A stretch of 64,000 nucleotides of DNA from positions 3,906,001 to 3,970,000 of the forward strand of contig NZ_JADBEM010000001.1 of assembly GCF_014873875.1 (NCBI RefSeq), in the 5' to 3' direction. A program made the position numbers and the translations under genes. The number at the start of each line of letters is the position of its first letter. Position 1 is the first letter of the stretch. Below the pieces are notes generated by a model. The model worked only from the letters and a program-made list of their open reading frames with translations. It was not told where the DNA came from and did not search any database. This document shows, piece by piece, positions 44,373 through 52,517 of this stretch. The DNA comes from Actinopolymorpha pittospori (GTDB taxonomy: Bacteria > Actinomycetota > Actinomycetes > Propionibacteriales > Actinopolymorphaceae).

Positions 44373-44437
44373 ACGTCACGTGCGACCTCAACCGCCTCGT
44401 CGATTCGTCCTCGACGCCGTCCCGATGGAGCCGCCGC

Positions 44438-45718
44438 ATGCCTCGTCTGACCGTCGACCCGTCGGGAACGCACCTCCTCCTCGACGGCAGCTTCTTCCCG
44501 CTCGTCATCGACACCGCGTGGAGCAGCTTCGCCGACCCGAGCGAGGACGAGTGGCGCCTCTACCTCTCGACCCGACGCCGGCAGGGGTTCACCAGCGTTC
44601 TCATCTCGGTGCTGCCGATCCTGCACGACCGGGACGAGCGGCCGGGCGCACGTGAGCCGTTCGCGCTCGACGCCGACGGCCGCCACGACTTCTCCCGCCT
44701 CGACGACGCGTTCTTCGCGACGGCACGGGAGTTCACCCGGATCGCGCACGAGGAGTTCGGCCTGCGCCTGATGATCGGCGTGCTCTGGAACAACTACCTC
44801 GCCGGAACCTGGGGCGCCCGCCGGACACCGCACGCGGTGATGTCGGACGAGGCACGGCAGGCCTATCTCGAACGCGTGGCCGACACATTCGGTGACCTGG
44901 AGCCGATCCTCGTGGTCGGCGGGGACGACAACTACACCGTGCCAGGCGCGAACGCGAGCTATCTCGAGGCGCTGGAGTATCTCCGCAAGGCCACGCCCAA
45001 CTGCCTCTTCACGACGCATTCCGCGCCGAACGCCGTACTCCCCGACGACCTCGCCGACGGGCTGGACTTCTTCGTCCACCAGTCCGGGCACAACGTCGAG
45101 AACCAGGAGCTGACCTGGCGGCAGGCGGCACCGTACCTCGCGCACGAGCCGCGCAAGCCGGTCGTCAACGCCGAACCGCCCTACGAGCAACACGGCAAGG
45201 TCAAGGGATACGGCCGTTGGAGCCGCGAGGACGTTCGCCAGGCGAACTGGACCAGCGTGCTCGCCGGAGCCTCGGCAGGTATCGGTTACGGCGCGCACGG
45301 CATGTGGATGTGGCACTCACCGAGTGGCATCTTCCAGGCGAGCGGTTCGTCCCTGGAGCCCTACCACTGGCCGGAGGCGCTCGCCCTCCCCGGCGCCCTC
45401 GACATCTCCCTCCTGGCGCGGTTGCTCGCCGACCACCGCCTCTACCGCCTCGAACCCGCGCAGGACCTGCTCGCGGACAGCGCGGCAGAGCAGTTCCGGC
45501 TCGGCGCGAGCCCCGACCGCGCACTTGTCGCGCTCTACCAGCCCTACAGCCGGGAGGCGGAGGTGCTGCTCGACCTGTCGACCTACCGCATCGTCGGCTG
45601 GGACCTCGCCGAACGCGCCCCCCTCACCGTCGACCCCGTCGTGACCGACGGGCGGACCCGCTTCCGCCAGGTCACCAGCCTGGCCGACCAGCTCGTCATC
45701 GCCGAGCGCCGACCCTGA
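44438..45718 (+). CDS. DUF4038 (apiosidase-like TIM-barrel) glycoside hydrolase
   Basis: A 426-residue protein with the DUF4038 TIM-barrel (DTAWSSFADPSEDEWRLYLSTRRRQGFTSVLIS; VVGGDDN; FFVHQSGHN; VVNAEPPYEQHG) and a C-terminal beta-sandwich (YSREAEVLLDLSTYRIVGWDLA). E in NAEPPYE is a candidate nucleophile or acid by analogy with GH140-like enzymes. No signal peptide is visible, so the substrate is probably imported. The ATG at 44438 is chosen for its GGAG spacing, its match with the conserved start, and the operator upstream. A LacI gene follows after 72 bp. Confidence 0.82.
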   Translation: MPRLTVDPSGTHLLLDGSFFPLVIDTAWSSFADPSEDEWRLYLSTRRRQGFTSVLISVLPILHDRDERPGAREPFALDADGRHDFSRLDDAFFATAREFTRIAHEEFGLRLMIGVLWNNYLAGTWGARRTPHAVMSDEARQAYLERVADTFGDLEPILVVGGDDNYTVPGANASYLEALEYLRKATPNCLFTTHSAPNAVLPDDLADGLDFFVHQSGHNVENQELTWRQAAPYLAHEPRKPVVNAEPPYEQHGKVKGYGRWSREDVRQANWTSVLAGASAGIGYGAHGMWMWHSPSGIFQASGSSLEPYHWPEALALPGALDISLLARLLADHRLYRLEPAQDLLADSAAEQFRLGASPDRALVALYQPYSREAEVLLDLSTYRIVGWDLAERAPLTVDPVVTDGRTRFRQVTSLADQLVIAERRP

Positions 45719-45790
45719 GCCGCAAGCCTGCCTTGACAGGGCAGACGAGTGTGCCCGCGTCGCTTTCGTCCGATCGGGAGGTGTGGGTCG

Positions 45791-46831
45791 ATGAGTGAGG
45801 GGTCGGGACGGCGAAAGGCGGTCCGGATCAGCGACGTCGCGGCGGCTGCCGGCGTGAGCAAGGCACTCGTGTCGTACGCGCTCAACGACCGCCCGGGGGT
45901 CAAGGAGTCGACCCGCGCACGCATCGTCGAGACCGCTCGCACCATGGGGTGGACGCCGAGCCTGCGGGCGCGCTCACTGTCGGTGTCGCGCGCGTACGCG
46001 ATCGGGCTGGTCTTCCAGAAGTCACCTGAGGCGCTCGCGAGCGACCAGTACTTCACCAGCCTCATGGCCGGTCTGCAAAGCGTTCTGTCGACATCGCAGT
46101 ACTCCCTCGTGACCGAGGTCGTCGACACACCCGAGGCCGAGAGCGCGGCCTACCGGCGGCTGGCCCGCGACGGGCGGGTGGACGGCATGGTCGTCGTCGA
46201 TCTGCGCCGCGACGACGCGCGCTTCGCCCTCGTCCGGGAGGCCGGCCTCGCCTTCGCGAGCCTCGGCCGGCCGCCAGGCCCGACCACGATGCCCGTCCTG
46301 GTCTACGACGAGGAACCCGCGATCACCGACGTGGTCGACCACCTGGTCTCGCTGGGACACCGCAGGATCGCCCAGGTGGTCGGCCCGCAGGGCAACGCCT
46401 CCGCCCAGGTTCGGCGCGAGCTGTACCAGCGACTCTTCCGCGCCCGAGGGATCGACGACTCGCACTGGATCGAGAGTGACTACACCGCCGCCGGCGGACG
46501 GGCGGCGACGGCACGACTTCTGGACGCCGAGGCGCACCCGACGGCGATCGTGTACTCCAACGACCTCATGGCGGTCGCGGGCATGAGCGCGGCCATCTCG
46601 CGCGGCCTGCGGGTGCCCGGTGACATCTCGATCGTGGGATGGGACGACATCACCCTCTCGCAGTACCTCCACCCCGCGCTGTCGACGGTGAGCCAGCATC
46701 CCTTCGACGACGGTCGTATCGCGGCGAGGCTGCTTCTCGAGGCGATCGGAGGTCGCGAGTTCGTCGAGCCGGTGCGAACCCCCGATCCGGTGTTCGTGCC
46801 GCGTGAGTCGAGTGGGCCGGCACCGCTCTGA
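45791..46831 (+). CDS. LacI-family transcriptional regulator
   Basis: A 346-residue regulator. The N-terminal LacI HTH is RISDVAAAAGVSKALVSYALNDRPGVKESTRARI, with a hinge helix, followed by a sugar-binding periplasmic-type fold (IVGWDDITLSQYLHPALSTV). It lies between the DUF4038 and GH16 genes and most likely represses them in the absence of an oligosaccharide inducer. The tandem CCGG palindromes upstream of the DUF4038 gene fit this. The ATG at 45791 has GGAGG 9 nt upstream. Confidence 0.9.
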   Translation: MSEGSGRRKAVRISDVAAAAGVSKALVSYALNDRPGVKESTRARIVETARTMGWTPSLRARSLSVSRAYAIGLVFQKSPEALASDQYFTSLMAGLQSVLSTSQYSLVTEVVDTPEAESAAYRRLARDGRVDGMVVVDLRRDDARFALVREAGLAFASLGRPPGPTTMPVLVYDEEPAITDVVDHLVSLGHRRIAQVVGPQGNASAQVRRELYQRLFRARGIDDSHWIESDYTAAGGRAATARLLDAEAHPTAIVYSNDLMAVAGMSAAISRGLRVPGDISIVGWDDITLSQYLHPALSTVSQHPFDDGRIAARLLLEAIGGREFVEPVRTPDPVFVPRESSGPAPL

Positions 46832-46884
46832 GCGTCGAAGAACTGCATCGCGATCAGCGTGAACACAACCTGGAGGGGCGTGCG

Positions 46885-48189
46885 ATGAGGCCGATACGAA
46901 GGCGCGACATCATCAAGGGACTTGGAGTTGGTGGGCTCGGGGTCGGTCTCGGCACCGGTGCGCTGGGCTCCACCGGTTGGGCGGCGACGACCGGCGCGTC
47001 GACCGGAGCCGCCTCGGCGGCGCGGGCTGTCGACCCGCTCCCCGTCTCCGATCCGACCAACGCGGGCGGCTGGACGCTCAACCCCGCGTTCAGCGACGAG
47101 TTCGACGGCGACGAACTGGACCTTCGGAAGTGGTACAACTTCCACACCCACTGGGAGGGTCGTTCTCCGTCGTACTTCGAGCCCACGAACGTCACCGTCG
47201 GCGACGGACACGCGGTGATTCCGTTCCGGAACGTCAACGAGGTGCTCAACCCAAGTTTCGAGGAGGGGCTCACCTCGTCGTGGGACATCTCCGCGTCCGG
47301 GGCCAGGAGCGTCGCGGACGGAAACTTCAGCCCCAGAGTCCTCCGGCTCGACGCGGGCGCCTGGGCGCGACAGACGATCGGCACGCTCCGGCCGGGGACC
47401 CGCTACCGGCTGACCGCCTACGCGAGGGTCGCGAACGGCGGGACCGGAGTGTTGCGGCTCGCGGACTACGGCGGCCGTGCCCGGGACGTCGCTCTCAGGG
47501 GCCAGAACTTCGGGGTCGTGGAGCTCACCTTCCTCACCGGGCCGGACGCCACCTCGGCCACGGTGTCGGTGGAGAACACCGCGTCCACCGGAAGCCTCGA
47601 CGTGACCATGGTCGCGATCGTCGAGGTACGCCGGGAGGACCCGCCGGTGGGCAGCTACTTCAGCACCGGCGTCATCCAGTCCAGGTCCGAAGCCCACTAC
47701 GGTTACTACGAGGTTCGCGTGCGGGTCGCGGACTCCTCCTCGACCTCGTCGTTCTGGTTCCAGGGCTCGGAGTCGGAGATCGACGTGGTGGAGGCCATCG
47801 GCGCGTCGACACTTGATCCGAGTATGGGCACGAAGATGCCGATGAACCTGCACTACTTTCCCGGCGGATGGCAGAACGACCAGGCCTTCCCCGTCACCTA
47901 CGACACCGGTGTGCGCCTCGCGGACGGCTTCCACGTCTTCGGTCTCGACTGGCAGGCGGACGCGATCAGGTTCTACTTCGACGGGCGTCTCGTCCGGACC
48001 CAGGAGAACCTGCACTGGCACGAGCCGGAGTACCTGTTCCTGGACAGTGAAGCCTTCCTCTGGTGCCTCGCCCAGCCAGCTGCCGAGCCAGTTCCAGATC
48101 GACTATGTGCGGGCGTGGCTGAAGTCGTCGTGAGTCCTGCCCTGGAACGTGGTCCGGGTGATCCGCGTGGTCCGGTTGTCACGTCCTAG
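46885..48189 (+). pseudogene. Secreted GH16 glycosidase with inserted beta-sandwich, C-terminal frameshift
   Basis: The N-terminus has a twin-arginine-like signal (MRPIRRRDIIKGLGVGG). The GH16 jelly roll starts at FSDEFDGDELDLRKW, is interrupted by an ~130-residue carbohydrate-binding-like insert (LNPSFEEGLTSSWDISASG), and resumes with the catalytic ESEIDVVEAIG (ExDxxE). The ORF runs to 48189, but from about 48058 it reads unrelated residues. One frame over, the expected last strand appears (LPSQFQIDYVRAWLKSS) and stops at 48133. A net +1 base near 48058-48064 explains this. Loss of that strand would weaken the fold. It probably degrades beta-1,3/1,4-glucans or agar-like polymers outside the cell. 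Confidence 0.75.
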
Positions 48190-48944
48190 GCCCGGCGAGC
48201 CGACGCCACGAAGAGCGGCAGCGCGAGGAACAGGCGGTGGGAGTACGCCCGCTCGGTCTGCTCGGTCTTCCAGGCGTCGGCCTGCTCCGGCGTGATCGCA
48301 CCGACCGAGTGGGCGGTGTCGGCGAGGCCGACGAGCATGGGAAGCATCACGCTGTCGGTGAAGACCGGCGTGTGAACCTCGGCGGTGACATCCACGAAGC
48401 CCACGTCCAGAAGCAGGTTGCGGTAGCCGCGAGCGCTTCGTGGGCTGGGAATGGTGTTCGACCGGGCGCGCATGATCTCCCGGGTGAGCTCGGGATCCGC
48501 CGAGTCGATCACGAAGCTGTCCCAGTCCTGGCCGAGCAGGACGATCCGTCCCTCCGGTGCGAGCACCCGGCGGGCTTCGCCGACCGCCCGCTTCGGGTCG
48601 TGGAGTTCGTGGAAGACCTTGTCCGCTCGGTACCCGGCCACCTGGCCGTCCGCGAAGGGCAGGTCGTAGGCGCTGCCGAGCCGCAGGTCCGCCGTCGACG
48701 AACGACGTCTAGCGATGGCGATCATCTGGTCGCTGACGTCGACACCGACCGCGGCCGCTCCGCGTTCGGTCAGCTCCGCGACGGCTCGTCCGGCCCCACA
48801 ACCCACGTCCACCGCGACCGCGCCGGAAGTCAGGTGCAGCAGGTCGTAGGAACGGGCGCGCAGCGCGGCCGCGCCGGGAAGCGCCTCGACCGCCTCGAGA
48901 ACGCGGACGAGGGCTTCGGCGTCTGATGTCTGCTCCATGGACAT
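48186..48944 (-). CDS. Class I SAM-dependent methyltransferase
   Basis: A ~252-residue methyltransferase with SAM loop VDVGCGAGRAVAEL, acidic VGVDVSDQM and the post-motif DKVFHELHDPKRAVGEARRVL. It resembles UbiE/Methyltransf_11-type enzymes. Several ATGs are close together. I choose 48944, since a MerR-type promoter (-35 TTGACT at 48977-48982, 19-bp spacer) predicts transcription starting right there, so the mRNA may be leaderless; 48938 is an alternative. It is divergent from the MerR gene, whose product probably activates it. Confidence 0.8.
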   Translation of the reverse strand: MSMEQTSDAEALVRVLEAVEALPGAAALRARSYDLLHLTSGAVAVDVGCGAGRAVAELTERGAAAVGVDVSDQMIAIARRRSSTADLRLGSAYDLPFADGQVAGYRADKVFHELHDPKRAVGEARRVLAPEGRIVLLGQDWDSFVIDSADPELTREIMRARSNTIPSPRSARGYRNLLLDVGFVDVTAEVHTPVFTDSVMLPMLVGLADTAHSVGAITPEQADAWKTEQTERAYSHRLFLALPLFVASARRA

Positions 48945-48957
48945 GCGCCTCATGGTC

Positions 48958-48981
48958 TGACTTAATGTCGACATGAAGTCA
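48958..48981. promoter_or_regulatory. MerR-type operator inside a 19-bp promoter spacer
   Basis: A 24-bp palindrome with one mismatched pair, centred on GTCGAC, has outer arms TGACTT / AAGTCA. It fills most of the 19-bp spacer between TTGACT (48977-48982, minus strand) and a weak -10 at 48952-48957. It also covers the MerR gene start codon. This over-long spacer is the hallmark of MerR-activated promoters. Confidence 0.7.
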
Positions 48982-49392
48982 ACCGGTGAGATGAGCATCG
49001 GGGAGATCGCTGAGCGCTTCGGCCTCGCCACCCACGTACTCCGGCACTGGGAGTCGATGGGGCTGCTGTCACCGGCTCGGGCGGAGGGTCGCTGGCGCGT
49101 CTACGGCGAGGGGGACGTCTACCGCGTCGCGATCATCCTGCGCGCCCGCGACGCGGGACTGAGTCTGGAGCGGATCCGCGAGATGGTCACCGCCCAGGAC
49201 CCGGCGGTCCGCGCCGAGGTCCTGCAGGGCCAGCTGTCCGAACTGCGGGCCCGGCTCGCCCGCATCCAGGCCTCGATCGATCTTCTCGAATGCGCGCTGA
49301 GCTGCGACCACGACGACTTCACCCAGTGCGCGCACTTCCAGGCGGATCTGGCCGAGCGGGTCTCCGGCATCGGCTGGAGCGCCGTCCAGTGA
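48973..49392 (+). CDS. MerR-family regulator with C-terminal Cys/His cluster
   Basis: A 139-residue MerR protein. It has winged HTH SIGEIAERFGLATHVLRHWESMGLL, a dimerising helix, and a C-terminal C107-x3-C111-x-H113-x5-C119-x-H121 cluster, which could bind a metal or act as a thiol sensor. Its start codon lies within its own operator, so it should autoregulate while activating the divergent methyltransferase. Its stop overlaps the next gene by GTGA, coupling the two. Confidence 0.88.
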   Translation: MKSTGEMSIGEIAERFGLATHVLRHWESMGLLSPARAEGRWRVYGEGDVYRVAIILRARDAGLSLERIREMVTAQDPAVRAEVLQGQLSELRARLARIQASIDLLECALSCDHDDFTQCAHFQADLAERVSGIGWSAVQ

Positions 49393-50072
49393 ACGCGGAC
49401 GTCAGGCCCGAGATGGTCGCCCTCGCACCGGGCCAGGTGCTGCTCTCGGATCGACGGACGCAGCGGACCTGGCCGGTCGAGGTCGCGGCCTACCACCTGT
49501 CGGCCGTCCCGATCACCCAGTTCGTGTACGCCGAGATCACCGGGCAACGGCCGAGCAACGCCCTGGGTGATCGGCTGCCGGTCGAGGGCGTCTCGTGGTG
49601 GGACACGATCCGGTTCTGCAACGCCCTGTCCCTTCGCGAGGGGCTGACACCGGCGTACAGCCTGCACACCGCCGACGACACGGTCGAGTGGGACGCCTCC
49701 GCCGACGGCTACCGGCTGCCGACCGAGGCCGAGTGGGAGTACGCCTGCCGGGCGGGTTCCACCGGACCGAGGTACGGCCCGCTCGACGAGATCGCGTGGT
49801 ATCGCGGCAACTCCGACGGGCGGATGCACGACGTGGGCGGCAAGGAGCCGAACGCGTGGGGGCTCTACGACATGTTGGGCAACGTGTGGGACTGGTGTTG
49901 GGACGTCTACGACGCGGAGGTCTACGGCCCGTATCGCGTACTCCGCGGCGGCGGATGGTTCGACGAGCACTGGAGCTGCCGGGCATCCGTACGGCGGCGC
50001 AGCCACCCGACCCTGCGGATCGAGGACGTGGGATTCCGGGTGGCGCGTTCGGTGGCGCCCGCTACGCCGTGA
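49389..50072 (+). CDS. FGE/SUMF1-fold protein lacking one catalytic Cys
   Basis: A 227-residue protein with the formylglycine-generating-enzyme fold (YRLPTEAEWEYACRAGS; GLYDMLGNVWDWCWD; YRVLRGGGWFD; VGFRVAR). In true FGE two Cys near the C-terminus bind copper. Here only the second is kept (C197), and the first position is an acidic residue (D192). It is therefore unlikely to mature the sulfatases in this window. An EgtB/PvdO-like or non-catalytic role is possible. It is coupled by GTGA to the MerR gene. Confidence 0.8.
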   Translation: MNADVRPEMVALAPGQVLLSDRRTQRTWPVEVAAYHLSAVPITQFVYAEITGQRPSNALGDRLPVEGVSWWDTIRFCNALSLREGLTPAYSLHTADDTVEWDASADGYRLPTEAEWEYACRAGSTGPRYGPLDEIAWYRGNSDGRMHDVGGKEPNAWGLYDMLGNVWDWCWDVYDAEVYGPYRVLRGGGWFDEHWSCRASVRRRSHPTLRIEDVGFRVARSVAPATP

Positions 50073-50391
50073 TGTCCCTGCGCATCTGGATCTGCACGGG
50101 ACGGCAACCCCCACTCGTCCGCGTGGTCGAGCGGCACCGATAATCGCTCGGCCTCGAGCCTGGCCTCTGCTAGCTTCGACGCCACAACCGCACATGCCCT
50201 TCAGAAGGTCACGCACCGGTTCCGCACAGCGGTTCTCGGTCGCGGTAGCTCAGGCAGCTTCGGCTAAGAGCGTCTGAAGTCATCAAACCTCGAGCCGGCC
50301 AGCAGGCCGGTTCCGACGCGATGACTTTGGGCGCTTTTCCATTTCCGCCGGGGCGCCGCTCGCCTCGGCCACACAGGCAGGGGCGAGGCAG
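50073..50391. other. 319-bp intergenic region with structured RNA candidate
   Basis: No convincing gene. On the minus strand a GTG-started frame (50185 downward) reads MASKLAEARLEAERLSVPLD and would need a +1 shift near 50098 to end sensibly; I do not call it. The right half holds the structured element at 50248-50327 and then a T-rich patch before the methyltransferase ribosome-binding site. Confidence 0.5.
50248..50327 (+). ncRNA. Candidate structured leader RNA (hairpins with possible pseudoknot)
   Basis: Hairpin 1: GCUC/GAGC (50248-50251 with 50268-50271) encloses AGC-UUCG-GCU, a UUCG tetraloop. Hairpin 2: AAGUCAUC (50277-50284) pairs perfectly with GAUGACUU (50320-50327) and encloses an AGCCGGCC-AGCA-GGCCGGUU stem. 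GCGUC (50270-50274) can also pair with GACGC (50315-50319), crossing hairpin 2 and stacking on it as an H-type pseudoknot, in competition with the foot of hairpin 1. It ends 65 bp before a methyltransferase gene. It matches no RNA class I remember. A function as a cis-regulator is inferred. Confidence 0.4.
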
Positions 50392-50850
50392 ATGGCGAAC
50401 GAGAAGCAGTTCCGAGCCCGCACGCGGATCGTCGCGACCCGAAGCGTGGCGGAGTATCGAGCGACCATCCCCGCGCTGGTCGACCGCGACGATGTCGTTC
50501 TCGAGGTGGGCTGTGAATGGGGGACGACCACGCAGGTTCTCGCCCGCCACGCCCGTCAGGTCCTCGGGACGGACATCAGTCCCCGTTGTGTGGAGCGGGC
50601 CACGAAGATGCGCCCGGATCTGGACTTCCGGGTGCTGGACGCGTTCGACGTCCGGTCGGTTCTGGACCTTCCCCAACAATTCAGCAAGGTCTACATGGAT
50701 CTGTCGGGCCTGTCGGGATATCGAGGGCTGCTTGACCTGATGGCGCTGGTCAACACCTATGCCGCCGTCGTCGGACCCGACACGGTGGTGGTGAAGAGCG
50801 GCGCCCTGAAGCACTTCGCGCAGCGCTGCACGCCGTGGCCGGGGCGATGA
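50392..50850 (+). CDS. Small class I SAM-dependent methyltransferase-like protein
   Basis: A 152-residue Rossmann methyltransferase fold with SAM loop VLEVGCEWGTTTQVLA, then GTDISPRCVERA and a strand KVYMDLSGL. It ends soon after VVVKSGALKHFA, so it is shorter than most class I enzymes. GAGG lies before the ATG. Its leader contains the structured element at 50248-50327. The substrate is unknown. It converges with the DeoR gene 12 bp away. Confidence 0.75.
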   Translation: MANEKQFRARTRIVATRSVAEYRATIPALVDRDDVVLEVGCEWGTTTQVLARHARQVLGTDISPRCVERATKMRPDLDFRVLDAFDVRSVLDLPQQFSKVYMDLSGLSGYRGLLDLMALVNTYAAVVGPDTVVVKSGALKHFAQRCTPWPGR

Positions 50851-50862
50851 GTTCGACCGCGG

Positions 50863-51681
50863 TCACGGCGTACGGTGGGCGCCGCCGACCCGGTCCGCGG
50901 GGTCGACCAGGACGACCCGGGCGACGCGGTCCTCGAGGGCGGCGCGCGCCTCCACCGTCAGGCCGATGTCGCTGACGACGATCCGGGCCTCCTCGAGTTG
51001 CGCGAAGGTCGCGAGTCCGGCGCGTCCCCACTTGGCGCTGTCCACCAACACGACCAACTCACGGGCTCCCGCGACGAATGCGCGGTTGGTCGCCGCCTCC
51101 AGCAGGTTGGGGGTACGGAACCCGCCGGCCGCACTCATCCCGTGCGCGCCCAGGAACGTGCGCTCGACATGCAGGCCCTGCAGGGCGGTCACCGCGATCG
51201 GACCGGCGAGTGCGTCGGAGGGGGTTCGCGTACCTCCCGTCACGATCACCGTCTGGTCGGGTCGGCCGAAGTGGTGAAGGACGTCGCTCACCGGCAGGGA
51301 GTTCGTGACGACGGTCAGGCCCGCGACACCGGCGAGGTGCTGTGCGAGCAGCATCGCCGTCGTACCTCCCCCGATGGCGATGGCACTGCCGGGTTCGACG
51401 AGCCGGGCGGCGGCCGCCGCGATGGCGTTCTTCTCGCGGTGGTGGGTCGTCGAGGCCGGCGGGCGGAACCAGCGTTCGCCGAAGTCGCGCGGCGGGGAGG
51501 ACGCGGTTGACGCCGCACCGCCGTGCACCTTGACGACGATCGCCTTGTTGGCAAGGGCTTCGAGGTCACGGCGGACGGTCATGTCCGACACGCCGAAACG
51601 GGCCGCCAGGTCGACCACCCGGACGACACCGTGCACCCGGACGAGCTCGGCTATCTCGGCCTGTCGCTGTTGGGCGAGCAT
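50863..51681 (-). CDS. DeoR-family transcriptional regulator
   Basis: A 272-residue regulator. The HTH is VVDLAARFGVSDMTVRRDLEAL, and the C-terminal DeoR sensor domain (AIGGGTTAMLLAQHL; VLVDSAKWGRAGLATFA) binds sugar phosphates in relatives. The ATG at 51681 is 8 bp after the second permease stop, so it is the last gene of the ABC operon starting at 54843. It probably represses that operon until the imported sugar is phosphorylated. Confidence 0.9.
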   Translation of the reverse strand: MLAQQRQAEIAELVRVHGVVRVVDLAARFGVSDMTVRRDLEALANKAIVVKVHGGAASTASSPPRDFGERWFRPPASTTHHREKNAIAAAAARLVEPGSAIAIGGGTTAMLLAQHLAGVAGLTVVTNSLPVSDVLHHFGRPDQTVIVTGGTRTPSDALAGPIAVTALQGLHVERTFLGAHGMSAAGGFRTPNLLEAATNRAFVAGARELVVLVDSAKWGRAGLATFAQLEEARIVVSDIGLTVEARAALEDRVARVVLVDPADRVGGAHRTP

Positions 51682-51689
51682 GCCGCAGC

Positions 51690-52517
51690 CTATTCCAGCC
51701 CGGTCCCGACGATCCCTCGGACGAACCACCGTTGTGCCAGCAGGAACGCGATGACGACGGGAATGATGCTGATCACCGCCGCGGCCAGGCCGATGTTGGG
51801 AGTGATGGTGGACAGCTGACCCCTCGCCAGCGGCGCGAGGGCGACGGGCATCACCTGGAGCTTCGGATCAGGTGCCACGATCAACGGCCAGATGTACATG
51901 TTCCAGGCGTTGAGGAACGTGATCGAGGAGAACGCCGCGACCGCCGGCCTGGACAGCGGTACGACGATGGTCATGAGGACCCGGAACCAGCCCGCCCCGT
52001 CGATGCGTGCGGCCTCGATGAGACCCGGCGGAAGGTTCACGAAGAACTGCCGGAACAGCAGCGTCGAGAACGCCGTCGATCCCGCGATCGGCAGGATCAT
52101 GCCGGCGTAGGTGTTCACGATCCCGAGCTCGCGGGTCACGATGTACAGCGGGATGATGGCGACGTTGTTCGGCAGGAACATCGGGACGACGAACAACACC
52201 ATCACCGCGATCGCACCCCGGAAGGGGATCTTCGCCAGGGCGAAGCCGGCCGGGAGACCCAGGACGAGCTGGAGCACGACCACGCCGAGTGCGAAGACGA
52301 AGGAGTTCAGGATCGTTCGGCCGGTGAGATAGCTGTAGGCCTCGCCGTAGTTGGAGAACGACAACGAGGGCGGCAGGAAGTGCGGCGGATACGCACCCAC
52401 GTCCTCAGCCGACATCAACGACGCCGACAGGAGATACAGCAGGGGTGCGATCATGACCAGGCCGAACACGATGATCGCGGTGTAGCGGACGACCTTCGCG
52501 GCTGTGGCGGGTCTCAT
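51690..52517 (-). CDS. Carbohydrate ABC transporter permease, MalG-type
   Basis: A 275-residue permease with six TM helices and an EAA loop (LIEAARIDGAGWFRVLMTIVVP). Its ATG overlaps the upstream permease stop by 4 nt (ATGA), so the pair is translationally coupled. The open frame upstream of 52517 is a shadow of the other permease. It has no ATPase partner in the operon; a shared ATPase is assumed. Confidence 0.9.
   Translation of the reverse strand: MRPATAAKVVRYTAIIVFGLVMIAPLLYLLSASLMSAEDVGAYPPHFLPPSLSFSNYGEAYSYLTGRTILNSFVFALGVVVLQLVLGLPAGFALAKIPFRGAIAVMVLFVVPMFLPNNVAIIPLYIVTRELGIVNTYAGMILPIAGSTAFSTLLFRQFFVNLPPGLIEAARIDGAGWFRVLMTIVVPLSRPAVAAFSSITFLNAWNMYIWPLIVAPDPKLQVMPVALAPLARGQLSTITPNIGLAAAVISIIPVVIAFLLAQRWFVRGIVGTGLE

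Noticed and set aside
49389..50072. Calling this gene the sulfatase-maturing FGE
   Set aside because: One of the two copper-binding Cys is absent and the gene is not linked to the sulfatases.
50062..50185. Minus-strand ORF beginning MASKLAEARLEAERL
   Set aside because: Needs a +1 shift near 50098 to end plausibly, overlaps the FGE-like gene, and has no recognisable family.
50241..50327. tRNA-like string (GGTAGCTCAGG ... GGTTCCGAC)
   Set aside because: No acceptor stem or anticodon stem can be formed; the pairing fits the hairpin/pseudoknot model better.
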